From Jatrophihabitans sp. (GTDB lineage Bacteria > Actinomycetota > Actinomycetes > Mycobacteriales > Jatrophihabitantaceae), in NCBI GenBank assembly GCA_036399055.1, contig DASWNX010000016.1, positions 1-64,000 on the forward strand: a stretch of 64,000 bases of DNA, read 5' to 3'. Within the stretch, counting starts at the first letter, position 1; the number at the start of each line of letters is the position of its first letter. The translations under genes and the position numbers were made by a program. Below the pieces are notes generated by a model that was given only the letters and a program-made list of their open reading frames with translations, did not search any database and had not been told where the DNA came from. Below, piece after piece: positions 54,741-62,977 of the stretch.

Positions 54741-56459
54741 ATGACCAGTCAGCAGGATCTCGAGCGGGCGGTCCCGCGCGAGGCGTCCCCGGTTGTGATC
54801 GACCGGCCGCTGCCCTGGACGGGTCCTGGCCGCAGGTCGCCGGCCGGCCTGGCGCTGTGGGTGCTGGCGGTGCTCGGGCTGGCGCTGACCCCGGTCGCGG
54901 CCGGCTTGACAGCCGTGTCCTGGGCGCCGCCTGCCCAGGTGCGCGACATCGGCCTGGACGGGCTTGGCGCTCAGGTGGACCTGCGGATCGGCAGTGACAC
55001 CGTCCTGATCGACTCGGGCCTGCTGGGCGGCCTGCGCCGGCAGGGCCCGGTGGTGCTGGGCAAGCACGTCGGCCTCGACATCCGCCCCACCAATTTGAAC
55101 TTGTCGCTGTTCGGGCCCACCGGCGCGCTGGACCGCTCGACGATCGACGTGGCTGGCCACCTGTTCGCCGACGAGCAGGCCCGCCGCGACGAGCTGAACG
55201 AGGTCACCGCCGAGGTGCTGCGCCACTACGGCGCCATCGGCTTCGGCGCCGCCTACCTCGTGGCGATGCTGGAGATCCTCGGTTACGCCTACCTCAAGCA
55301 CCGCCGGCGGGCAGTGGCCCGGCTGGCTCCCCAGCAGCGGGCGGCCGTGCTCGCCGACCGCCGGCCGGAGCGGGCCGCGGCCTGGCTGGTGGCGGGGGCG
55401 GTGATGCTGGTCGTGCTGATCCCGGCCGGCTACCTCTGCTCGCCGCTGTCGGACCGGCGCCAGTCGATCAGCCCGGACAGCCAGCTGCGCGGCACCTTCC
55501 TGTCCGGCTGGCAGATCACCGGGCCGTTCAAGTACCTGGCCACGCAGGCCGTCACCACCGTCGACTCGCTGAGCAAGAGCGAGCAGGCCTTCTACGACCG
55601 GGTGTCGGCCAACCGGGACACCGCCTTCGAGGCCCGCTTCGGCGTGCCCACGCTGCCCGGCAGCCCGGACCTGATCCGGATCGCCGTGCTGGACGACCTG
55701 CAGGGCACCAGCGGGATGGCCCGGGTGGTCGGCGAGAGCGCCCAGCACGTCTCGGCGGACGCGATCCTCAACCTCGGTGACCTGACCGCGACCGGGACGT
55801 CCCAGGAGGCGTACCTGTCCTATCTCAAGAGCTACACCGTGGACGTGCTGGCCAACTACGCCGGCGACATCCCGGTGCACACCTCACTGGGCAGGCATGA
55901 CACCCCGGCGGTGAAGGCCTACGCCGAGAAGGTGGGCTTCTCGGTGGCCGAGGGCGCCCCGCAGAAGATCGAAGGCGCTCAGTTCCTCGGCGCCAACAGC
56001 CCCTATGTCGCCAACTTCGGCTCGGCGGCCGAGCTGATCGACCCGGCGGTCACGACTGAGACAGTGGCCGAGGGGCTGCGCCAGAGCGCCTGCGCGGACC
56101 CGCCGCTGGCGGTCTACGCCCACGACAAGGAGCTGCTGGACCAGGTGGTCGCCGGTGGCTGCGCACCGATCGTGATCGGCGGCCGCGACTACAGCGGCAA
56201 GCCGAGCGCCGAGGTGAGCACCCCGAACGGCGTGGTGCGCGTGATCAGCCTGGGCAGCACCGGCGGCCACGGCGCCGGTGACGGCTTCGGCGGGCTGTCC
56301 ACCCCGCGCAACAACGCCCCGTTCGTGCTGCTCACCGTCGATCGGGTGTCCGGCGCGGTCACCGTCGACACCGTGACCGTCCACCCCGACGCCTCGGTCA
56401 CCATGGCGACGAGCGAGCTGACGCCACTGAGCGCCGAGCAGCTGGACAAGCTGGATTGA
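54741..56459 (+). CDS. Membrane-anchored metallophosphoesterase-like protein
   Basis: 572 residues. Two hydrophobic segments near residues 34-55 and 170-185 and one at 215-235 enclose an extracytoplasmic part; the C-terminal domain (from about 310) is calcineurin-like with VLDDLQG, LNLGDLTATG (GD motif) and LGRHD where the family has GNHD. VYAHDKELL and VRVISLGSTGGHG follow. The GNHD to GRHD change may weaken metal binding. No substrate is evident; it is followed by zur 85 bases later. Confidence 0.78.
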   Translation: MTSQQDLERAVPREASPVVIDRPLPWTGPGRRSPAGLALWVLAVLGLALTPVAAGLTAVSWAPPAQVRDIGLDGLGAQVDLRIGSDTVLIDSGLLGGLRRQGPVVLGKHVGLDIRPTNLNLSLFGPTGALDRSTIDVAGHLFADEQARRDELNEVTAEVLRHYGAIGFGAAYLVAMLEILGYAYLKHRRRAVARLAPQQRAAVLADRRPERAAAWLVAGAVMLVVLIPAGYLCSPLSDRRQSISPDSQLRGTFLSGWQITGPFKYLATQAVTTVDSLSKSEQAFYDRVSANRDTAFEARFGVPTLPGSPDLIRIAVLDDLQGTSGMARVVGESAQHVSADAILNLGDLTATGTSQEAYLSYLKSYTVDVLANYAGDIPVHTSLGRHDTPAVKAYAEKVGFSVAEGAPQKIEGAQFLGANSPYVANFGSAAELIDPAVTTETVAEGLRQSACADPPLAVYAHDKELLDQVVAGGCAPIVIGGRDYSGKPSAEVSTPNGVVRVISLGSTGGHGAGDGFGGLSTPRNNAPFVLLTVDRVSGAVTVDTVTVHPDASVTMATSELTPLSAEQLDKLD

Positions 56460-56544
56460 CCATCCCGGGCAAGGGCCTGACCACGCTGGACTGATAGGGA
56501 ACACTGATGCCGACGGCGGGGGCGCCGAGATCCTGGAGGAAGCC

Positions 56545-57006
56545 ATGACGGCAGGACGGACGAGTTCGCCGACGCCGACCACCCGCTCGCGCAACACCCG
56601 CCAGGCCGAGGCAGTCGAGTCGATCATGCGCGAGGCCGACGGTTTCCGGACCGCGCAGGACCTGTTCGCCGAGCTGCGACGGCGTGGTGACCGGATCGGC
56701 CTGACGACGGTGTACCGGCACCTCAGCACGCTGGCCGAGCAGGGCAGCGCAGATGTCGTGCACACCGCCGACGGCGAGTCCCAGTACCGGCTCTGCGGGG
56801 TGCCGGCCGGAGAAGGCGCGCCGGCCGAGGACCATCACCACCACCTGGTCTGCCGGCAGTGCGGCCGCAGCGTCGAGGTGAGCGGGCCGGAGGTCGAGGC
56901 GTGGGCCGAACGGGTGGCCGCGGCTGCCGGCTACACCGAGGTCAGCCACACCCTCGAGGTGTTCGGGCTCTGCCCCAAGCACTCAGACAGCTCAGCCGCG
57001 GGCTGA
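56545..57006 (+). CDS. zur: Zinc uptake regulator Zur (Fur family)
   Basis: 153 residues from ATG 56545 (GAGGAA upstream). The winged helix (RDGDRIGLTTVYRHLSTLAEQG-type, recognition helix TTVYRHL about residues 53-59) and the zinc-sensing EDHHHHLVCRQCG and CPKH motifs are those of Zur rather than Fur. It represses uptake genes when zinc is ample. The znuA-C-B-B operon with a matching palindrome is 5 kb downstream on the other strand, probably its target. Confidence 0.94.
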   Translation: MTAGRTSSPTPTTRSRNTRQAEAVESIMREADGFRTAQDLFAELRRRGDRIGLTTVYRHLSTLAEQGSADVVHTADGESQYRLCGVPAGEGAPAEDHHHHLVCRQCGRSVEVSGPEVEAWAERVAAAAGYTEVSHTLEVFGLCPKHSDSSAAG

Positions 57007-57045
57007 TCGGACGGGTCTCAGGTCTCACCGACGACGGCAGCTGGC

Positions 57046-57089
57046 GCGTCATGCTGACCGGGCGTCCCAGCGCGCTGTGAGCATGACGC
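57046..57089. terminator. Inverted repeat between convergent zur and gpp34-like genes
   Basis: GCGTCATGCT (57046-57055) pairs with AGCATGACGC (57080-57089), a perfect 10-bp stem with a 24-base GC-rich loop. Suitable as a shared terminator. Confidence 0.6.
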
Positions 57090-57141
57090 CGCTGACCGGC
57101 GCCCTCGGTTTCAGCTCAGCCGCGGGCTGACCGGGTGGGTC

Positions 57142-57810
57142 TCAGCCGCCGCTGGTGGCGGCGCTCGTGGCGGCGACCGTCGCCCCGGCCGCGGCCGCGG
57201 CCTGCATCTCCGCGATCACCTTCTTCACGACCGGAGCCACCGGGGTCAGCTCGCTTGCCATCTTGACGCGTTGCTTGGCGTGCCGTCGGTCCGCGCGGTC
57301 GGGCGCGATGACGTCCAGCAGCCGGGACGGCCCGGTCAGCGCCAGCAGCACCGCGGTGCGCGCCTCCAGGCCGTTGTCGCCGGCCGCGGCCAGTCGCACG
57401 CGTTGCAACGGCTCGTCGCGGGCTGCGGGCTCAAGCACCGGATGCCGGGTCACCGTGAACCCCAGCACCCGGTCAGGGCGGCGGCCCAGCACGGCCTGCT
57501 CGATCAGGCCGTCGACGAGCCGGGGCCAGAGCCCGCCGACCGCCTTGTCGATCCGCCGCAGCTGCCCGGGGGCCCGGCGGCGGGTCGGTTCGGCGAGCAG
57601 CCGGTGCGTCTGGGCCAGCAGCGGGTGCTCCGGCGCTGACCCGGCCGCGACGAAGCGCCCACCGGACAGCTCCACCGCGCCCACCAGCGCGAGCTCGCCG
57701 ATCAACGCGCCGGCCAGGCCCACCAGCAGTTGCTGCCTGGCGCCGTTGACGACGGTCCCCTTGACGGGGTCGAGTCCCAGCAACAGCAGTTCTTCGGCCA
57801 GCAGCAGCAT
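57142..57810 (-). CDS. GPP34 (GOLPH3-like) family protein
   Basis: 222 residues from ATG 57810. The family start MLLLAEELLLLGLDPVKG is unmistakable. Internal Arg-rich loop PTRRRAPGQLRRIDKAVGG could bind phosphoinositide-like head groups, as in eukaryotic GOLPH3; bacterial roles are unknown. The C-terminus is Ala/Thr-rich. Confidence 0.87.
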   Translation of the reverse strand: MLLLAEELLLLGLDPVKGTVVNGARQQLLVGLAGALIGELALVGAVELSGGRFVAAGSAPEHPLLAQTHRLLAEPTRRRAPGQLRRIDKAVGGLWPRLVDGLIEQAVLGRRPDRVLGFTVTRHPVLEPAARDEPLQRVRLAAAGDNGLEARTAVLLALTGPSRLLDVIAPDRADRRHAKQRVKMASELTPVAPVVKKVIAEMQAAAAAGATVAATSAATSGG

Positions 57811-57899
57811 GGGCCTGAGTATGGCAATCCGACGCCGTGCCGGCTGCGCGTTTGGCGATCTCGCGGCCGAGACGCGCAAACGGCTGCCACGATGAGACC

Positions 57900-58451
57900 G
57901 TGGCGCCGGATGCCGAGCAGAGCCGTCCCTTCGTGGTGACGTTGGAGATCGATGACCAGGCCCAGGCGCGCTTCGACGGTGAGCGAGCCGCGCTGTTCGC
58001 GCCGGGGCGCACCCAGGTGGCCGCGCACGTGACGCTGTTTCATGCCGTGCCCGCCGCGCAGGAGCCGGCCGTGCTGCAGGCGCTGGCCGCGGCCGCGGCC
58101 CGCGAGCCGTTCCCGGTCGAGGTCTTCGAGCTGATGCCGCTGGGTCGCGGGGTGGCCTACCGGCTGCGCTCAGCCGAGCTGCTCGCCCTGCACCGGGAGC
58201 TGCAGGACAGGTGGTGGGAGGCGCTGACCCGGCAGGACCGGCAGGGCTTTCGACCGCACGTGACGGTGCAGAACAAGGTGAGCCCCGAGGTCGCCAGCCG
58301 TACCCTTGCCCAGCTGCGGCAGGATTTCGCGCCGTTTGCGATCACCGCGCGGGGGTTGCGGTTGTGGCGCTACGACGGAGGGCCCTGGACGTACCGCGAG
58401 CGGTTCGCCTTCGGCGCGGCGAGCCGGTCGGAGCCGCGGAACCTGCGGTGA
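57900..58451 (+). CDS. 2H phosphoesterase / 2'-5' RNA ligase family protein
   Basis: 183 residues from GTG 57900. Two HxT motifs, AAHVTLFHAVP (about residue 40) and FRPHVTVQNKV (about 120), form the 2H active site. Family members cut or join cyclic phosphodiesters in RNA or nucleotides. The last 82 bases overlap the end of the convergent znuB gene, so the C-terminus or the other gene's tail could be over-read. Confidence 0.9.
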   Translation: MAPDAEQSRPFVVTLEIDDQAQARFDGERAALFAPGRTQVAAHVTLFHAVPAAQEPAVLQALAAAAAREPFPVEVFELMPLGRGVAYRLRSAELLALHRELQDRWWEALTRQDRQGFRPHVTVQNKVSPEVASRTLAQLRQDFAPFAITARGLRLWRYDGGPWTYRERFAFGAASRSEPRNLR

Positions 58452-59284
58452 CCGGCGGCGAGGACGAACTCGGCGGTGGCGAAAGCGATGATGCAGAAGC
58501 TGGGCGGCAGCGCCGGGACCGCGTAGGACAGGCTCAGCCCGGCCCACATCGCGAGCACCGCCAGGGCCGCGGACAGGCCCAGCGCGCGCCACGGATCGGG
58601 GGTCAGCCGCTGGGCCGCGGCTGCCGGCGCGGCCAGCAGCCCCAACAGCAACAGCGCGCCGACGGCCTGGCTGGCCTCGCCGACGGCGCCGCCCAGGATC
58701 GCCAGGAACAGCGGCCCGAGCAGCCGGACCGGCACGCCGCGAGCCGCGGCCACCGCGGGGTCGACGCTGGCGAACAGCAGCGGGCGGGCGATCAGCAGCA
58801 ACGCCGCGATCAAGCCGGCCGCGATCCAGGCTGAGGTGACGGCCGTCGCCGAGCTGATGCCGAAGATCGAGCCGAACAGCACGTTGACGTTGGCGGTGCC
58901 GTTCTCGGCGCTGCTGTGGGTCGTGTACAGCGTCAGGAACAGCACACCCAGGCCGAGCACCCAGGCGAAGACGGTGCCGATCACCACGTCGTCGGCAACG
59001 CCGCGCCCGCCCATCGATCCGAGTAGCAGCCCCACGCCGATGGTGGCGGCGAACAGGCCCAACCGCAGGTCCAGTCCGGCTGCCAGGGCGGCCAGCGCTC
59101 CGGCGTAGGCGACGTGGGACAGCGCGTCGCCTGCGAAGACCTGACCGCGCAGCACGACGAAGTAGCCGACCAGGCCCGACAGCGCCGCGATCGCGGTTCC
59201 GGCCAGCAAGGCGTTGCGGACGAACGGCTGCGAGAGCATGTTCGCCAGCCCGGTCACCGGGTCGCCGGCCAGCAGCTCGATCAC
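58370..59284 (-). CDS. znuB: Zinc ABC transporter permease 2
   Basis: 304 residues from GTG 59284 (GTGA overlap with the previous gene). An ABC-3 family integral membrane permease with about eight hydrophobic helices (LLAGTAIAALSGLVGYFVVLRG, FGISSATAVTSAWIAAGLIAALLL). The EAA-like cytoplasmic loop is GEASQAVGALLLLGLLAAPAAAA. It is the fourth gene of the zinc operon. A His-rich zinc loop is not seen. Confidence 0.9.
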   Translation of the reverse strand: MIELLAGDPVTGLANMLSQPFVRNALLAGTAIAALSGLVGYFVVLRGQVFAGDALSHVAYAGALAALAAGLDLRLGLFAATIGVGLLLGSMGGRGVADDVVIGTVFAWVLGLGVLFLTLYTTHSSAENGTANVNVLFGSIFGISSATAVTSAWIAAGLIAALLLIARPLLFASVDPAVAAARGVPVRLLGPLFLAILGGAVGEASQAVGALLLLGLLAAPAAAAQRLTPDPWRALGLSAALAVLAMWAGLSLSYAVPALPPSFCIIAFATAEFVLAAGHRRFRGSDRLAAPKANRSRYVQGPPS

Positions 59285-60213
59285 GGGCCGAACCCGCCTG
59301 CCGTGCCGCTCACGGCGGCGAGCGGGCTTCGGCTGAGTCGCCGCCGGCCGATCCAGCTGAGCCCGCGGCGGTAGCCGGCCGCCAGCAAGAAGGCGCCGAA
59401 GGCCAGGGTGGTGACCCAGAAGCCGATCGGGTACGGCGAGAAGAACGCGATGCCCTCGCCCAGCCAGGTCACCGCCACCGCGATCAGCACCGACAGCAGC
59501 AGCCCGAGCGCTGGTTTGGCGGTCAGCCGGCTGGCCGTCGCGGCCGGGGTCACCAGCAGTGCGAACACCAGCAGGCTTCCGGTGATCTGGCTGGCGCCGG
59601 CCGCCGCGACGGCAAGCAGCACCAGAAAGGCGACGCCGACCAGTCGCACCGGCACACCGCGGGCCTGGGCGACGTCGGTGTCGATGCTGCTGAACAGCAG
59701 CGGGCGTCCCAGTGCCAGCAGCACGAGCAGGCAACCGCAACCGGCTGCCAGCAGCGCCAGCACCTGGCCGTCGGAGACGCCGGTGATGGCGCCGAACAGC
59801 AATCCGGTCAACCCGCTGAGAAAACCCTGGTAGAGGCTGACGAAGAGGAACCCGCAGGCCAGCGCGAACGCCTGCACGGTGCCGATGACGGCCGACTCGT
59901 CGCCGTAGCCGCCCAGTCCGGAGCTGCGCCGGCCGGCCCTGGGCAAGGCCGCGATCACCAGCGCGCCGGCGATGCAGAACCCGAAGTACCCGAGGCTGGG
60001 GCTGAGCCCGAGCCAGGTCGCGCCGGCCGCGCCGGGAAAGCCGATCACCGCCAGGGTGTGCCCGGCGAAGCTCTGCCGGCGCAGCACCATGACATAGCCG
60101 ATCGCGCCGGACAGCACCGCGACGATGGTGCCGGCCCGCAGCGCGTTGAGCATGAAGTGGTAGCTCAGCAGTTGCTCGATGTTCTCGAGCAGGTTCCAGC
60201 TCAGGCCTGTCAT
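59281..60213 (-). CDS. znuB: Zinc ABC transporter permease 1
   Basis: 310 residues, ABC-3 permease with about eight helices (GTIVAVLSGAIGYVMVLRRQSFAGHTLAVIG at the start, LLVFALLVTPAATASRLTA near 230). It starts at ATG 60213 with ATGA overlap to znuC and ends overlapping permease 2. Two consecutive permeases suggest a heterodimeric channel, instead of the homodimer typical of ZnuB. Confidence 0.92.
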   Translation of the reverse strand: MTGLSWNLLENIEQLLSYHFMLNALRAGTIVAVLSGAIGYVMVLRRQSFAGHTLAVIGFPGAAGATWLGLSPSLGYFGFCIAGALVIAALPRAGRRSSGLGGYGDESAVIGTVQAFALACGFLFVSLYQGFLSGLTGLLFGAITGVSDGQVLALLAAGCGCLLVLLALGRPLLFSSIDTDVAQARGVPVRLVGVAFLVLLAVAAAGASQITGSLLVFALLVTPAATASRLTAKPALGLLLSVLIAVAVTWLGEGIAFFSPYPIGFWVTTLAFGAFLLAAGYRRGLSWIGRRRLSRSPLAAVSGTAGGFGP

Positions 60214-61154
60214 GGCCCCGGCCGGTGCTCGGCGTGGCTGTCGGGCTGGCCCACCACCACCAACCGGCCGGTGCGGTCGCGCAGCACGTCGACGGCAGTG
60301 CCGTAGAGCATGCTGAGGGTGTCGGCGGTGATCACCTCTTCAGGCGGGCCCATCACCGCGCCGCCGTGCGCCAGGTAGATCACCTGGTCCAGGTAGGGCA
60401 AAATCGGGTTCACGTCGTGGGCGACCAGCATCACCGCCACCCCGTGGCTGCGGCAGACCGACTGGATGAGCGCGCTCACCGACGCCTGGTTGGTGACGTC
60501 CAGGCTGTCCAGCGGCTCGTCGAGCACCAGCAGCTCCGGGCGGCGGATCAGTGCCTGGGCGATCAGCAGCCGCTGCTGCTCACCACCTGAGCACTGGCCG
60601 ATCGGTCGGTGGGCGTACTGCTCGGCGCCCACCAGGGCGATCACCTCGCGGACCCGTTCACGAGCCTCGCGCCCGGCCTGTCCGGCCAGCCGGCCCGGGA
60701 GCGCGATGCCCCAACGGTCACCGTCCCAGCCCATCCGGACGATGTCGACGCCACGGATCCTGGTCGCGGGGTCGAAGGCCCGCCGTTGCGGCAGGTACCC
60801 GATGCGGGAGTTGTGCCGCCCGGGCGGGCCGCCCAGCACCTGGATCTGACCTGCGTTGGTCGGTAGCAGCCCGAGCACCGTCTTGAGCAGCGTGGACTTG
60901 CCGACGCCGTTGGGTCCCAGCACCGCCACGAACTCACCGGCCCGCACCCGCAGGCTGACGTCGGAGAAGATCGCCCGGCCGCCGATGGCGCCGGTGACGC
61001 CGGTGAGGCTGAGCACCTCGGCCGGCTGCTGCACTGCAGGCCCTGCTGACCCGCCTGGCGCCGACCCGCCTGGCGCCGACCCGCCTGGCGCCGAGTCCTG
61101 GGCCGTGGACACTCCCGCCGCGGCTGCGGCGGTGGTCGGGAACGGCTCGGTCAT
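60210..61154 (-). CDS. znuC: Zinc ABC transporter ATPase
   Basis: 314 residues from ATG 61154 (ATGA overlap with znuA). Walker A GPNGVGKSTLLKT (about residue 77), signature CSGGEQQRLLIAQAL (about 190), Walker B LLVLDEPLDSLD (about 211) and switch VAHDVN (about 246). The first 50 residues are extra, with APGGS repeats from 15-bp DNA repeats (61045-61092). Confidence 0.94.
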   Translation of the reverse strand: MTEPFPTTAAAAAGVSTAQDSAPGGSAPGGSAPGGSAGPAVQQPAEVLSLTGVTGAIGGRAIFSDVSLRVRAGEFVAVLGPNGVGKSTLLKTVLGLLPTNAGQIQVLGGPPGRHNSRIGYLPQRRAFDPATRIRGVDIVRMGWDGDRWGIALPGRLAGQAGREARERVREVIALVGAEQYAHRPIGQCSGGEQQRLLIAQALIRRPELLVLDEPLDSLDVTNQASVSALIQSVCRSHGVAVMLVAHDVNPILPYLDQVIYLAHGGAVMGPPEEVITADTLSMLYGTAVDVLRDRTGRLVVVGQPDSHAEHRPGP

Positions 61155-62071
61155 CGCTCGGCCGACTGCTTCAACGCGGCCAGCAACGCGCGCAGCTGGC
61201 TGACCTGCCACTGCTGAAAGCTGGCGTCGGGCGGGTTGATCGTCTCGGTGACGGCCACCACCGGCACGCCGGCCCGGCGCGCCGTTGCCAACTGAGCCGC
61301 GACGTCCGGTGTGGCGTTCTGGCCGTTGTAGACATAGACCCTGACCGTCCGGCGGCTCAGTTGCGCTTCGCTGGCGGCCTTGTCGGCGGCGCTGGGGTCA
61401 GTGCCCTCGCTGATCGCCTGCAGAAATCCGGCAGGGGTCGCCAGCTTCAGGCCGAGCGCCTGGGACATCGGCTCGAAGATGCTCTCGCTGGCGCCGACGG
61501 CGACGCCGGGGTAGCGGGCTTTGATGTCGCTGATCAACTGGTGGTACTGGCCCAGGTCTTCGGCCTGGAAGCTGCGCCGCCGGTTGTCGTAGTACTCGGC
61601 GTTGGCCGGATCGGCCCGCTTCAGACCGGCGCTGACCGCGTCGATGACCTTGGCGACGTCGGCGGGGGAGTACCAACGGTGCGGGTTGCCGCCGTCGGGC
61701 GTCCCGACCAGCTTGCCCACGTCGATGACCGTCCGGTTCTCATCGGGGCTGGCCGCCACGCTTCGTGCCGCCCACGGGTCATAGCCGACCCCGTTCTGGA
61801 CGAAGACCCGCGAGCCGGCGATCGTCCGGGCGTCGGCCGGAGTCGGCTCGTAGGCGTGCGGGTCCGTCTGCGGATTGGAGATGATCGCGGTGGCACGGAC
61901 GTGGCTGCCGCCGAGCTGGCTGAGGATGCTTCCCCAGACATTGGTGCTGGCGGCGACCTCGATCGGGCCGCCGGGAGCGGCCGGGGCGCTGGGAGTGGTG
62001 GCGCAGCCGGCCACTGCGACGGTCGTCACAACGGCGGCTAGCAATGCACGCCAAGGGGCTTGAGCAGGCAT
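61151..62071 (-). CDS. znuA: Zinc-binding lipoprotein ZnuA
   Basis: 306 residues from ATG 62071 (AGGAGA upstream). Signal peptide with lipobox VAVAGC (Cys about residue 22), so a membrane-anchored substrate-binding protein. Zinc ligands are the His of DPHAYEPTPAD (about 72), NPHRWYSPAD (about 128) and Glu in GASESIFEP; QNATPDVAAQL follows. First gene of the zinc operon, under the palindrome at 62166. Confidence 0.93.
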   Translation of the reverse strand: MPAQAPWRALLAAVVTTVAVAGCATTPSAPAAPGGPIEVAASTNVWGSILSQLGGSHVRATAIISNPQTDPHAYEPTPADARTIAGSRVFVQNGVGYDPWAARSVAASPDENRTVIDVGKLVGTPDGGNPHRWYSPADVAKVIDAVSAGLKRADPANAEYYDNRRRSFQAEDLGQYHQLISDIKARYPGVAVGASESIFEPMSQALGLKLATPAGFLQAISEGTDPSAADKAASEAQLSRRTVRVYVYNGQNATPDVAAQLATARRAGVPVVAVTETINPPDASFQQWQVSQLRALLAALKQSAER

Positions 62072-62088
62072 CGAGTCTCTCCTGGCGG

Positions 62089-62117
62089 TGCGATGAGCGA
62101 AGCGCTGTGACGAGCGG
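62089..62117. repeat. Possible diverged copy 3 of the dispersed repeat
   Basis: GCGATGAGCGAAGCGCTGTG resembles the minus-strand reading of the copies at 16.7 and 21.6 kb (GCGATGAGCGCTCGCG), again directly upstream of a start codon. Similarity is partial. Confidence 0.35.
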
Positions 62118-62165
62118 AGGCAGTCGCCTTCCCGGTAGCGCTGCCAGCGACCAGCCAACTCTTAA

Positions 62166-62180
62166 TGACATTGATTGTCA
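62166..62180. promoter_or_regulatory. Zur-box-like palindrome upstream of znuA
   Basis: TGACATTGATTGTCA is an inverted repeat (TGACA/TGTCA) close to the AT-rich actinobacterial Zur operator. It is 95 bases before the znuA ATG, and on the znuA strand TTGACA (62177-62182) overlaps one arm as a -35 candidate, so bound Zur would block the promoter. Confidence 0.8.
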
Positions 62181-62199
62181 ATTTCGATAGAACGGGAAG

Positions 62200-62658
62200 T
62201 CATCCCTCGTGATCCCTGCGCACCCGGCCGCGAACCAGGTAGTCCAGTCGGCGCAGCGACTCCCGGTTGCGCGGCGCCAGCGCCAGTTGCCGCAGCGCAG
62301 GCAGCACCAGCAGCCCCGGACCGCTGATGGTGTCCTCACGGATCGTCACGGTGCAGGTGCCCAGCCCCGGGCGCTCGGTGAGTTCGATCTCGACCAGCGA
62401 CTCACCCAACGGCCGGGTACGGGCAAGCAGCCGCAGGATGTGCTCAGGTCGGCAGGTCAGCACCTCGGTGTCGTCGTCGAGCAGCAGCGGCCAGCTGCCG
62501 ACGGAGTGCGAGATCGTGGCGCCGACGGCCGGCCACCGCGGATCGACTTCGCGGATTCGGGAGGCGCCGACGACCCAACCGGCATACAGCCAGCCGTCGC
62601 TGAGCACCGCCCACACCTGCTCGGGAGTCGCCTCGATCGGCCTTGATGTCGAGATCAT
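62200..62658 (-). CDS. SRPBCC family protein
   Basis: 152 residues from ATG 62658 (GGTGGA upstream). The polyketide-cyclase/dehydrase fold is suggested by MISTSRPIEATPEQVWAVLSD, then GWVVGASRIREVDPRWPAVG and the C-terminal GPGLLVLPALRQLALAPRNRESLRRLDYLV, which is the usual layout of small actinobacterial SRPBCC proteins. Function unknown. Confidence 0.88.
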   Translation of the reverse strand: MISTSRPIEATPEQVWAVLSDGWLYAGWVVGASRIREVDPRWPAVGATISHSVGSWPLLLDDDTEVLTCRPEHILRLLARTRPLGESLVEIELTERPGLGTCTVTIREDTISGPGLLVLPALRQLALAPRNRESLRRLDYLVRGRVRRDHEG

Positions 62659-62977
62659 CGTTCCACCGTAGATGGCCTTGACGCGTCGAGGCGAAGTCGG
62701 CCCGGACGGCTCTCGGTTGAACCGAACGGGCCTGGACCGCGATGCCGCTGCAGCGACACACGGCCTGAGCGCCACTGTGCCCGTGCGCCCGGGGTCACCG
62801 CAAGCTGGAGTGGATCAGCTATCTCAACGCGCTCCGCCGGGCCCCAAGCCGGTAACCTGCGCGCGCCCGCCCGGCCGACCAGGGCGCGAGCCGGCAGGTT
62901 ATGGTCGAGAGGGCTAAGCCAGCCAGGTAGCTGTCGCGCAACCGACCGGTGAACACGCCGCATGGAGTCAAGGCCTG
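62659..62977. other. Intergenic region before otsA with long imperfect hairpin
   Basis: 319 bases without a gene between the divergent SRPBCC and otsA. The main element is an inverted repeat: TAACCTGC (62853-62860) with GCAGGTTA (62894-62901), enclosing CGCGCCC (62862-62868) and GGGCGCG (62882-62888). TATGGT at 62900 could be a -10 without a good -35. The rest shows no pattern. Confidence 0.55.
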
